A stretch of 64,000 nt of DNA from Oligoflexus sp. (GTDB lineage Bacteria > Bdellovibrionota_B > Oligoflexia > Oligoflexales > Oligoflexaceae). Location: contig NZ_DASTAT010000063.1 in NCBI RefSeq assembly GCF_035712445.1, forward strand, positions 62,001 through 126,000, read 5' to 3'. The stretch's first letter is position 1; every line of letters starts with the position of its first letter. The notes under the pieces were generated by a model. That model was not told the DNA's origin and searched no databases. It saw only the letters and a list, made by a program, of their open reading frames with translations. Positions 35,348-43,666 of this stretch are shown piece after piece. The translations under genes were made by a program, and so were the position numbers.

Positions 35348-36037
35348 TCAAGGCTTATCGCACACTTCGCGAATATTCACCTTCTTGGCTTTACCGCCTT
35401 CGATATCGACAAGGCCGAGTTTCGCGCCGCACACATAGGCGATATCCAGGCGTTCGATGCCTTTTTCAGCCTTGACGTCGATGCAGTAGAGTCCCTTGGC
35501 ATTATCCAGAGCAAGGCCCACTCTTTCAATGGAACTGGCGGACGCGATATTCACGAACACCACCTCAGGCTTGTCACCGGCCAGCTGAATATTGGATTTT
35601 TTCAGCTTATCGACATTCACATTCACTTCACGGATGTCATACTTTTCACCGGCAGCGGCCTTGTCCCACTGCGGCCAACACTTGGCCAGCTTATCCTTCA
35701 GCTCCTTGGGAAGCTCGGGGGCCTTGGGCGGAGCCGGAGGTTCCTTGCCAGGGGGCGGCGTTTCCTTGCCAGGAGGCGGTGGTTCCTTGGCCGGTTCTTC
35801 ACCCTTGCCGCCTTTCCCCATGGAGTCGATGATGCCGCCATCCACATTCTTATCAATGATAACCGTATCCTCGTCCGGAACGATCACCGCATCCTCGCTG
35901 CCGCCTTGACCTTGACCATAGGTCTTGCTGCCAAAACTCGCGCTCAGAGAGCCGAACTGCCGATCGTCACTGCTATTTTTTCCTTTGCAGGACAACAGCA
36001 GCAAACTTACTGCAGTCAGGGTTAAGATGCGATGCAT
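35348..36037 (-). CDS. Putative lipoprotein with Pro-rich linker
   Basis: 229 residues. The signal peptide ends in LLSC (lipobox) with Lys-Gly next, so the protein is likely lipid-anchored. Residues about 75-115 form a Pro/Lys/Gly linker of PPPGKE-type repeats. The C-terminal about 100 residues are beta-rich with three cysteines (CWPQW, CIDVK, CGAK) and a final VNIREVCDKP. I do not recognise the family. A GGAG site precedes the start. It is separated from the Hpt block by the small open frame and about 50 bases, and divergent from the kinase at 36203. Confidence 0.8.
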   Translation of the reverse strand: MHRILTLTAVSLLLLSCKGKNSSDDRQFGSLSASFGSKTYGQGQGGSEDAVIVPDEDTVIIDKNVDGGIIDSMGKGGKGEEPAKEPPPPGKETPPPGKEPPAPPKAPELPKELKDKLAKCWPQWDKAAAGEKYDIREVNVNVDKLKKSNIQLAGDKPEVVFVNIASASSIERVGLALDNAKGLYCIDVKAEKGIERLDIAYVCGAKLGLVDIEGGKAKKVNIREVCDKP

Positions 36038-36202
36038 GGTGAATCTCCGTCAGTTTTTACTCATAACGAGGAAAAGGATGCAAGGAGCGCACCATGCGTA
36101 ACCAACTGAAATCAATAGAAAAAGGAACATAAAAAGCGGATAGAACCAAGACAGTGTCGCACCGGGCAAAATTTTCAAGCAAGGTCCTGTTATGCTTTGG
36201 AA

Positions 36203-38866
36203 ATGAGATTACGTAGCGCACTCATTCTGATCGTCCTGTCCCTTCATCTGCTGGCTGTCACAGAGGTTCGTGACATCCTGGATGATGAGCGCGTGCTTTT
36301 CATCAAAGAGGATGATCCGCGCGTTATCCTGCAGCTGACTCGCGATGTGATCACACGTGGGCCCGAGGCCCAGGAGCAGCTTTGGATTCGGGCCATATGG
36401 GCGGAAAGTTCGGTTTCCAATGATTTTGGTGACAAGATCGGAACCCCGGACGATCGTCAGAAAGCAAGGCGCATGGCGCGGGAACTGGGGATGATCCGCG
36501 AGGCCTTGGATCTGGAACTTGATGCGCTGCTCGACAGTCGGGCGGCCGACAAGAGCGAAGAATTCACCCAGCTTTTAAAGCAGGCCGAACTCATGAATCA
36601 GCCGTTGGTGGCTTCGCGCATACTGCGCGAGCATGCCTTTTGGTTTTATGAGCGCGGGGAAGTGCTGAAGAGCATCGAACTGCAGAAGCGCTCGGCGGCA
36701 TTTCTGGATCAGGTTCCGAACCTTCCTGTCATCGAAGGCCTGCGACTCAAGATAGATATGGCGATGGTGCTCGATACCGAAGGGCAACCGCTGCGGGCTC
36801 GTCAACTTTATGAGGAAATCGCTGCGGAATGTGGTCGCCGCTATATGCGATCGCTCTGCATCACCAATGCTCATGAAATGGGGCTTCACTACAGCGCCTC
36901 GCAAAGTGAAAAGGACTGGCCCACGGCCGAGTCCTGGTTTCACAAGGCTCAAAAAGAAGCCCGCGAGTTTCGTGACGGCTGGACGATCGCCAAAGGGGAA
37001 GCTGCATTGGCCACCCTTTACACCAAGCTCAAACGCCACGACGAAGCCATTGCCCATGGTCAGCAGGCGGTGAAAGAATTTCTTCCCTTCAAAAATAACC
37101 TTTGGACCGGCGACGCCTATAAAAAACTCGGGGCCGCCTATGAAGCCGCCGGGCGGCCGCTCGAAGCGGTCGACGCTCTGCAAAAAGCTCAAAAATTCAT
37201 CCCGGTTGATTATCTTCAGGATCAAAGTGAAATCCATCGCCTGCTGGCACGCGCCTGGGAAGCCCTGCGCGATGATGCCAAAGCCCTTTTGCATCTGAAG
37301 CAGCATCTGGCTCTGAGTGATCGCATCAAAAATGAGCGCGAGACCCGCGAATATTCGAAAGCCATGGTCGATCTGGGCCTGCGGGTGGAAGAGGAACGAA
37401 ATAAAGTCCTGAAAGCTGAAAACAGCATGCAGAACCAGCGCCTCAGGGATGCCGAGGAGCTGCGCTTTCTTTTGCTGATGAGCCTTATTCTGGCGGCTGT
37501 GGCGATTGCTTCCCTCTTGCTGGCTACGATCCGATCCCGGCAGCTCCGTCGCGGGGAAACGCACATGCGCCGCATTCTGCAGCAGATTCAGGAAGGCATC
37601 CTGACCTTTGATGCCGAGCTCCGCATCCGAACGGGCTATTCGCAGTATGTGGAAAATGTGTTTGGACGGCCTTTGGTCGGCCAGCATATTCTCAGGGATG
37701 TGCTCGCGGCCGGGCCTTTTACAGCGGATGAAATTCGCACCTTTGAAGAGGTCCTGTCGCTGTCCATGAGCGAAGGGCCTTTGACCTGGGACTTCAATCA
37801 GCATCTGCTGCCATGGGAATTGACCTGGAACAAGGAAAGAATATTGGCTCTGCACTGGCAGCCGATTTATGGTTCGCACGGGCGCATGTCATCCATTCTT
37901 TTAAGCTTCCGTGACATCACGCATCAAAAGGAGCTGATGAAAGAACTGGCCCTGGAACGTCTGCGGAGTGATCGCATCACGCGCTGCCTTCAGGAACTGA
38001 TTGAACTGGGGCCCGAGAAAACGGCCCGCGTGTTCCAGGACACGCGCAGCTTTATGAAGAGCTGTCCGCAGTGGATGGCTGAAGGTCAGAACGCGGAAAT
38101 TTTCAGGCGTCTTCATACCCTGAAGGGTCTCGCCCGGAGCTTTGGACTTCGCGAGCTGGCGCAGGCCGCCCATGATTTCGAAGATATTTTTATGAAGAAG
38201 GTTCCCGCACGGCAGGATATCGAGGCCGCGTTCGAACGCTTTCAGGCGAGTTTTGCCGCTTATACGTCTGTGGAACTTTATGGGGCCACGCCGCATCATG
38301 CCGTCAAATCCCTTTTCGCCTGTCTGGATCCTTTGCTCCCCGATCTGCGTCGGCGCAGTGAAGACAGCGGCCTTGCATTTGACGGCATCACGGCCCGTGA
38401 TCATGTCAGCCATTGGCCGCCGATCATTCTAAACAAATTGGAAGCCATTTTTGTGCACGCCCTCAACAATGTCATCGATCACGGATATCGTGGACCGCAG
38501 AGCGAAGGTCAGAGCGTGGGCGCCGTCCGCATTGAAGTGGAAGCGACCGAAGATGCCGCCGGACTTCACCTCACCATTCGGGATTACGGGCATGGAATCG
38601 CCTGGACCAAACTCCGCGCGCGGGCGCTGCAGCTTGGGTTGGACGTACTATCCGAACGGGAGCTCGCGCAGCTGGTGTTCGAGGATCGGCTTTCAACCAC
38701 GAGTGAAATCACGGCCACCAGCGGCCGGGGCGTGGGCATGAGCGCGGTTCGCAGCCTGTGTGAGGAGGACGGCGGCGCCGTGGAATTTACGGCCAATGAT
38801 CGCGGCCCCGGCGCGCTGCTGCGGATCCACTGGCCTCAGCCGCGGGCTCTTTCCAGCGGTTTTTGA
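36203..38866 (+). CDS. Large sensor kinase: TPR, PAS, Hpt and CheA-type ATPase
   Basis: 887 residues from the ATG at 36203; a TTG two codons earlier is also in frame. An N-terminal hydrophobic segment (MRLRSALILIVLSLHLL) leads to about 330 residues of helical repeats of the tetratricopeptide type. A coiled coil and one membrane span (about 425-445, LRFLLLMSLILAAVAIASLLL) follow, then a PAS-like domain, Hpt (LHTLKGLARSFGL, phosphoacceptor His) and a HATPase (LNNVIDHGYRG, RDYGHGI, SGRGVGMSAVR). There is no dimerisation/H-box and no CheW-type domain, so phosphate should go to the Hpt histidine. It is divergent from the lipoprotein at 35348 and partly paralogous in its last three domains to the broken 7TM-DISM kinase. 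It overlaps the P450 gene by 31 bases tail to tail. Confidence 0.88.
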   Translation: MRLRSALILIVLSLHLLAVTEVRDILDDERVLFIKEDDPRVILQLTRDVITRGPEAQEQLWIRAIWAESSVSNDFGDKIGTPDDRQKARRMARELGMIREALDLELDALLDSRAADKSEEFTQLLKQAELMNQPLVASRILREHAFWFYERGEVLKSIELQKRSAAFLDQVPNLPVIEGLRLKIDMAMVLDTEGQPLRARQLYEEIAAECGRRYMRSLCITNAHEMGLHYSASQSEKDWPTAESWFHKAQKEAREFRDGWTIAKGEAALATLYTKLKRHDEAIAHGQQAVKEFLPFKNNLWTGDAYKKLGAAYEAAGRPLEAVDALQKAQKFIPVDYLQDQSEIHRLLARAWEALRDDAKALLHLKQHLALSDRIKNERETREYSKAMVDLGLRVEEERNKVLKAENSMQNQRLRDAEELRFLLLMSLILAAVAIASLLLATIRSRQLRRGETHMRRILQQIQEGILTFDAELRIRTGYSQYVENVFGRPLVGQHILRDVLAAGPFTADEIRTFEEVLSLSMSEGPLTWDFNQHLLPWELTWNKERILALHWQPIYGSHGRMSSILLSFRDITHQKELMKELALERLRSDRITRCLQELIELGPEKTARVFQDTRSFMKSCPQWMAEGQNAEIFRRLHTLKGLARSFGLRELAQAAHDFEDIFMKKVPARQDIEAAFERFQASFAAYTSVELYGATPHHAVKSLFACLDPLLPDLRRRSEDSGLAFDGITARDHVSHWPPIILNKLEAIFVHALNNVIDHGYRGPQSEGQSVGAVRIEVEATEDAAGLHLTIRDYGHGIAWTKLRARALQLGLDVLSERELAQLVFEDRLSTTSEITATSGRGVGMSAVRSLCEEDGGAVEFTANDRGPGALLRIHWPQPRALSSGF

Positions 38867-40272
38867 ACGACTGCCCGCCTGGGATGAACCTTGAGCCGAA
38901 AACCCTGGGGCTTGAGAGTCAGATTTTCTATGATCTTCAGCTGATAGTTCTGATAATCCTCGAACTCGAAATTCTTCAGTAAAAGCGCCAGCGCAAGCGT
39001 CGCCTCCACACTCGCGAAGTGCTGGCCGATGCAGATGCGCATGCCTGTCCCAAAGGGTCGATAGGCCTTTTCCGGACGCTGACGGCAGGCTTCCGCACTG
39101 AAATGATCGGGATTGAAGGCGTCCGCGTTCGGTCCCCAAACTTTAGGATCGCGGTGCAAAAAGGGTGTGAAGACCAGCACCCGATCGCCCGGTCTCAGCC
39201 GGTATTTGCCGCCCAGCGTCGTCGGCGCATGAGGTGTTCGGGAGAATGCGGGGGCCGTGGGCCAAAGGCGCAGCGATTCCTTCAGGACCTGATCCAGATA
39301 GGAAAGTTTTTGGATATCGACGAAGGTCGGATCCATTTGATTATCCACACCGAAGACGCTATCGACTTCCGCCACTGCGCGCGCCATGACTTCGGGATGC
39401 TTCACCAGGAAATAAAGGGCGAACGAGAGCCAGCCGCTGGTCGTTTCATGACCAGCGATCAAAAAGGTGATCAGCTGAAAGCGGATGTTCTCGGCATCAA
39501 GGGTGGTGCCTGTCTTGCGATCCACGCCTTCGAGCATAAGCCCCATAAGGTCCCTTTGCCCAGGACGGGGATGCGCGAGGCGCTCGGCGATCACGTTATC
39601 CACGATGCGGAACATGAGGTCACGGTCCAGGGTGAACTGCCGGCGTCCGCGGAAATCGAGGAATTTCTGCAAGGAACTCGACCGGACGTGCCGACGGCAG
39701 TCCGCGAGGCAGCGCAGCATTGCGTTCACGAAGGGATGAAGTTCGTCGTTTTCAAAGCTATTGAAGCGGTAGTCAAAACCGCAAAGAGCGATGGTATCGA
39801 GGGTGAGGCGTGTGAAGTCTTCGGCGACGTCCACGCCCGTCGGATCATAGGCGGACCATTTTTCCACCAGTTTTTTGCCGGTTTCCAGCATGCCGGGGAA
39901 ATAGCTGCGAATGGCCTTCATGCTGAAGGCCGGCATCAGGATCTGATGAGCCTTGGCCCAGTTTTCCTCGTCATTGCGGGCTGTGAAGAGTCCATCACCC
40001 GTGAAGCGCCTGACATATTTCAAAGGGCCGCCTATGCGTTTGCCGAAGCGCTTTTCATCGCACAGTTCCTCGGCCAGCGCATAATCCGTAGCGACCAGGA
40101 CGCGATCACCGGGGAGGCGCAATTCAAAGAAGGGTCCATACTGTTTCGAAAGTTTCATCAAACCCTGGACAAAATCCGCGCCCATGAAGTGATGCGCGTG
40201 TCCCAGAAACGGCAGACGCGGCGGCTGAGGGATAACATCTGTCGGCAAAAGAGGAAGCGATGCAGTGGACAC
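38836..40272 (-). CDS. Cytochrome P450, stand-alone CYP102-like haem domain
   Basis: 478 residues, GTG start with AAGGAG upstream. The I-helix reads AGHETTSG (273-280), the K-helix ExxR is E332/R335, and the haem loop is FGTGMRICIG with Cys414 as the thiolate ligand. Long stretches match my memory of the haem domain of CYP102A1 (P450 BM3): the RLTLDTIALCGF block, ITFLIAGHETTSG, LRLWPTAPAF and NLTLKPQGF. Phe96 in GDGLF falls where Phe87 of CYP102A1 lies, whereas the Arg47/Tyr51 pair that holds fatty-acid carboxylates appears to be replaced. In CYP102 enzymes a reductase domain follows; here the protein ends after the haem domain, so separate redox partners are needed. It probably oxidises a fatty acid or polyketide-like substrate; this is inference. 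It overlaps the kinase gene at 38866. Confidence 0.95.
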   Translation of the reverse strand: MSTASLPLLPTDVIPQPPRLPFLGHAHHFMGADFVQGLMKLSKQYGPFFELRLPGDRVLVATDYALAEELCDEKRFGKRIGGPLKYVRRFTGDGLFTARNDEENWAKAHQILMPAFSMKAIRSYFPGMLETGKKLVEKWSAYDPTGVDVAEDFTRLTLDTIALCGFDYRFNSFENDELHPFVNAMLRCLADCRRHVRSSSLQKFLDFRGRRQFTLDRDLMFRIVDNVIAERLAHPRPGQRDLMGLMLEGVDRKTGTTLDAENIRFQLITFLIAGHETTSGWLSFALYFLVKHPEVMARAVAEVDSVFGVDNQMDPTFVDIQKLSYLDQVLKESLRLWPTAPAFSRTPHAPTTLGGKYRLRPGDRVLVFTPFLHRDPKVWGPNADAFNPDHFSAEACRQRPEKAYRPFGTGMRICIGQHFASVEATLALALLLKNFEFEDYQNYQLKIIENLTLKPQGFRLKVHPRRAVVQKPLERARG

Positions 40273-40307
40273 GAAGTCTTGCTCCTTTGTTCCGAGAGTT
40301 CCGCTGG

Positions 40308-40325
40308 CATGGGTAAAAACCCATG
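40308..40325. promoter_or_regulatory. Perfect hairpin in the P450 leader
   Basis: CATGGGT and ACCCATG are separated by AAAA, 36-53 bases upstream of the P450 GTG. It could be an operator or a translational control element. Confidence 0.4.
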
Positions 40326-40426
40326 TTTATCGAGAGAGTGATGCACTAATATCTTTATCTCAGGGCAGGTGAGAACGCAAGAACAGGGAGGCAGGACGCC
40401 GACGCGAGCACGCAAGAGAAACACTC

Positions 40427-41287
40427 TCAAGGCTCCGAAGGCAGATCGTGATTCTGTATGGCGGAACGATAAGCAGGAGATCTTTGAAAGCGTTCGAATT
40501 CCAATCTATCGCGGATAACGGCTTTCTTTGCATCCTCATCAGGAAGCGTGAGCGCCCCTGCAGGCGCCCGCGATTGAGGAGGAGCCGACTTGCGAATGAT
40601 GAGTCGCCGTCCGATCCAGCTGACATCTGTTTCATCCTGCAGGCGTTCCGCGGCTCCGGTCAGAGTTTTCAGGGTCAAAGGCAGCGAGTCCTCTTCCAGG
40701 GCATCCATCAGCTCCAGAATCAGCGCCCGAATCCGCGACTCCTGCAGATTCTCGAAAAGAACCGCACGCAGCATAGGATCACCACGCAGAGCGACGATTT
40801 TCAAACGCTTCCCGTCCAATCGAACAATGCGAAGAAAAGCTTCTGAACCAGTTGAAATGCGGCGGGCATGCAGGGGAACGTCAAGGGCACCGGAAAGAAT
40901 ACTGGCATCGACCATCAACTTCTGTTTGGTGACGCCCGTCGTGCCCGCTTTGAAATCCTGTCCCGGCAGCAAAGCGGCATCGCCATTTTCCGCGGGTGCA
41001 GGCAAGGAAATTTGTCCCTGACGGGCTTTGGGCAGAAGATCCGCATAAGTCGTCTGCGGTGTGGATACGGAAGGCGTCGGGGCCGACGCAGGGCGCGGAC
41101 GTCCAGGCGCCCTGGCTCCGCCCGTCCCTCGGCCTTTGGCGGAAGGTGCGGGCTTTTCCGTAAAGTGAATTTCCACAGGCACCCGAGGACGCGGGATCTC
41201 ACGGCTGTGCGAGGGCAGGAAAAAAAAGAAGGCCCATCCGATGATCAGATGAGCCAGCAATCCGTAAACTAAACTGCGAAAGAGCAT
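40427..41287 (-). CDS. TonB-like single-span protein
   Basis: 286 residues. The N-terminus is a membrane anchor (residues about 3-25, SLVYGLLAHLIIGWAFFFF). A Pro/Ala/Arg-rich periplasmic linker follows (about 45-80), and the rest is a mixed domain including FLRIVRLDGKRLKIV, reminiscent of the TonB C-terminal strand order but with no clear TonB box. The role may be energy transfer or envelope scaffolding. Its start overlaps the stop of the MqnA-like gene by one base (TGATG), so the two are coupled. Similarity to TonB is weak. Confidence 0.65.
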   Translation of the reverse strand: MLFRSLVYGLLAHLIIGWAFFFFLPSHSREIPRPRVPVEIHFTEKPAPSAKGRGTGGARAPGRPRPASAPTPSVSTPQTTYADLLPKARQGQISLPAPAENGDAALLPGQDFKAGTTGVTKQKLMVDASILSGALDVPLHARRISTGSEAFLRIVRLDGKRLKIVALRGDPMLRAVLFENLQESRIRALILELMDALEEDSLPLTLKTLTGAAERLQDETDVSWIGRRLIIRKSAPPQSRAPAGALTLPDEDAKKAVIRDRLEFERFQRSPAYRSAIQNHDLPSEP

Positions 41288-42321
41288 CAGGCCAGCTGTC
41301 CGCTCATGAAACCCTCTCTCTGCTGCCAGCGCAGCATCTTCAAAGTAAAGGCTTCATCCTCGACCGATTTTTTCTCGATGGGTTTGGCCAGCGAAAGAAA
41401 TACGAGCAATCCCCGCAGGTCTTCACCGCTCAAACGATAGTGCACGCCCTTCCACATCGAACAGAGGTCGATGCTCTGCTGCTGACAGTTGCGGGGCAGG
41501 ATATCCGGCAGATAATTGCAGGGTTCCACCTGCATGCGCATCTGCGCCAGCTCCAGGACTTCCGCCAGCGAGCTTCTGCAGTTGGCGGCATTGCGGCGAT
41601 TTTTCTGCAAAACGTTCGCAACGAAAGGCAGGCCGGTGATGCTTCGCCACATCTCACCCAGGTCATAGTAATAACGGAAACTGCAGCGCTTCTGCAGCGC
41701 TTCGTTTTCAATGCGAAGATCAAGACTCGGTCCGTCTTCACCGCCACCCGTCCAGTTATTCCCGGAACCGTTGCTCAGGCGCTGAAGCGAATCGTAAGCG
41801 TCCGCACCGAAGATCAGCCTGTATAGAACGCGCGCGAGCACATTCCATGACGAGGCCGAGGGCGTGAGACGCATGGTCGGAAGACTTTCCAGGCGCGGCA
41901 CGGGAAGACCGGCAAGACCCTGCGTGAGAACCGTCATGGCCTGCTTCAGGTTTTCCGTCTTGTGGAGCTGCGCCCAGCGGAAAACATCACGCAGCGCGTC
42001 GATGCGCGCGTCGATGACATTTTTCAGATGCATATTGTGATTGCTGAGACCCCAGAGGGCCAGGGCGCTGCCGCCTTCGACCGCGACACCCACAGGCAGG
42101 GCCATTTCAAAATCGGCGTGACGCACAAGACTGATGGAAGGGCAGAAGGCCATGGCGACCTCGCCCTGCTCCAATTTCTTATTCAGGCCCGCTCCATCAT
42201 CGCGTACGAGGTGGAAACGAGGGGCGTACTTTTCGAGTTCTTGAACCAGAGGATGCGAACTCCAGGAATTCGAACAACCGATGAAGGTCGTGTCCTGGCG
42301 GTCTGTACTGGCACTTTTCAT
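41287..42321 (-). CDS. MqnA/MqnD-like protein (periplasmic-binding fold)
   Basis: 344 residues, no obvious signal. The N-terminal SNSWSSHPLV and the block GEVAMAFCPSISLV resemble the MqnA/MqnD fold, and DLGEMWRSITGLPFV matches the family pattern DLGxxWxxxTGLPF. MqnA and MqnD act in the futalosine route to menaquinone, but other members of this fold are binding proteins. Here the C-terminal about 90 residues are extended and several positions look atypical, so I do not assign a reaction. It starts one base after the hemL stop and overlaps the TonB-like gene, so hemL, this gene and the TonB-like gene are one coupled operon. A link to haem or quinone metabolism is inference. Confidence 0.65.
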   Translation of the reverse strand: MKSASTDRQDTTFIGCSNSWSSHPLVQELEKYAPRFHLVRDDGAGLNKKLEQGEVAMAFCPSISLVRHADFEMALPVGVAVEGGSALALWGLSNHNMHLKNVIDARIDALRDVFRWAQLHKTENLKQAMTVLTQGLAGLPVPRLESLPTMRLTPSASSWNVLARVLYRLIFGADAYDSLQRLSNGSGNNWTGGGEDGPSLDLRIENEALQKRCSFRYYYDLGEMWRSITGLPFVANVLQKNRRNAANCRSSLAEVLELAQMRMQVEPCNYLPDILPRNCQQQSIDLCSMWKGVHYRLSGEDLRGLLVFLSLAKPIEKKSVEDEAFTLKMLRWQQREGFMSGQLA

Positions 42322-42322
42322 T

Positions 42323-43630
42323 TTAATATTGACTCAAGTTAGCGAAAACATAATCGGCTGCTTCAAGAGTCGCGGCAATCTCCTGATCGCCATGGGCGAA
42401 GGAAACAAATCCGGCCTCGAACGCCGACGGAGCCAGGTAAACACCCTGATGCAACATGCCCCGGAAGAAACGCTTGAACTGGTCGATATTCGCCTGGGCC
42501 GCCGCCTCAAACGAGGTGGGCAATTCCGAGCAAAACATGAAGCCGAACATGCCGCCTTCACTGTCGACCGAAAGCGCTACACCATGACGCGTGGCCCGCT
42601 CCTTCAATCCCAGAACCAGCTCTCTAGTACGCCGGCTCAAGTCTGTAAAGGCATATTTGTTTTGGAGGAGTTCCAGCGTCTTAATTCCACAGGTTACAGC
42701 GACAGGGTTACCCGACAGAGTTCCGGCCTGATAGACCGGTCCCGCAGGGGCCACCTTGTTCATAATTTCCGCTTTGCCGCCGTAAGCGCCAATGGGCATG
42801 CCCCCGCCGATCACCTTGCCGAGGGTGGTCAGATCAGGCTTAATCTTTTTAAGACCCTGCACGCCACTCAAACCGACACGGAAGCCGGTCATCACTTCAT
42901 CAAAGATCAAGACCGCCCCATGCTGGGTGCAGAGTTCGCGCATCAGCTCCAGGTAACCATCCTTGGGTCGGATAAAGTTGCCGTTGCCGACGATAGGTTC
43001 CACGATCAAGGCGGCGATATCCTTGCCCTGCTGGGCGAAGAGGGCCTTCAGAGCTTCGCTGTCATTAAAGGCCAGGGTGATCGTATCCTTGGTCGATCCC
43101 TGAGGCACACCGGGGCTGCCAGGAATGCCAAGGGTCGCAATCCCCGAGCCGGCCTTGACCAAAAGCATATCCGCATGACCATGGTAGCAGCCGGTGAATT
43201 TAACCACCTTTTCACGGCCGGTATAGCCGCGCGCCACCCGCAGAGCGGACATGCAGGCTTCCGTTCCGCTCGATACAAGACGCAGCATGTCCACGCTCGG
43301 CAGGATCTCCTGCACCTTCCTGGTCAGCGTGATCTCGGCTTCACAGGGCGCGCCGAAGGAAAAACCCTGGCTCAGGACTTCGGTGACGGCCTTCACCACT
43401 TCGGGGTGCGCATGGCCCAGGATCGCCGGGCCCCAGCTGCCGACATAATCGACAAAACGGTTACCATCGACGTCCCACACATAAGCACCCTCAGCTTTTT
43501 TGATGAAGAGCGGATGCGCATCGACCTGTTTAAAGGCCCGAACGGGTGAGTTCACACCACCGGGAATAATCTGACAGGCTTCATCAAAAAGCTTTTTACT
43601 GCGGGCGAACGAGAGAGTTTTGCGACTCAT
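42323..43630 (-). CDS. hemL: Glutamate-1-semialdehyde 2,1-aminomutase
   Basis: 435 residues from the ATG at 43630 (MSRKTLSFARS), preceded by AAGGA; the frame begins nine codons earlier. It converts glutamate-1-semialdehyde to 5-aminolevulinate in the C5 haem pathway, in the cytosol. The N-terminus has IPGGVNSPVRAF, the PLP lysine lies in TLGKVIGGGMPIGA, and the late block QAGTLSGNPVA is intact. It sits 36 bases after the PBP stop on the same strand and starts the hemL/MqnA-like/TonB-like group. Confidence 0.97.
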   Translation of the reverse strand: MSRKTLSFARSKKLFDEACQIIPGGVNSPVRAFKQVDAHPLFIKKAEGAYVWDVDGNRFVDYVGSWGPAILGHAHPEVVKAVTEVLSQGFSFGAPCEAEITLTRKVQEILPSVDMLRLVSSGTEACMSALRVARGYTGREKVVKFTGCYHGHADMLLVKAGSGIATLGIPGSPGVPQGSTKDTITLAFNDSEALKALFAQQGKDIAALIVEPIVGNGNFIRPKDGYLELMRELCTQHGAVLIFDEVMTGFRVGLSGVQGLKKIKPDLTTLGKVIGGGMPIGAYGGKAEIMNKVAPAGPVYQAGTLSGNPVAVTCGIKTLELLQNKYAFTDLSRRTRELVLGLKERATRHGVALSVDSEGGMFGFMFCSELPTSFEAAAQANIDQFKRFFRGMLHQGVYLAPSAFEAGFVSFAHGDQEIAATLEAADYVFANLSQY

Positions 43631-43666
43631 CAAAGATTCCTTCTGCGCTGAATTCAAGACCAGAGA

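Noticed and set aside
39019..40341. 440-codon plus-strand open frame
   Set aside because: It is antisense to the P450 gene, which has complete haem and I-helix motifs.
42281..43549. 422-codon plus-strand open frame
   Set aside because: It is antisense to hemL.
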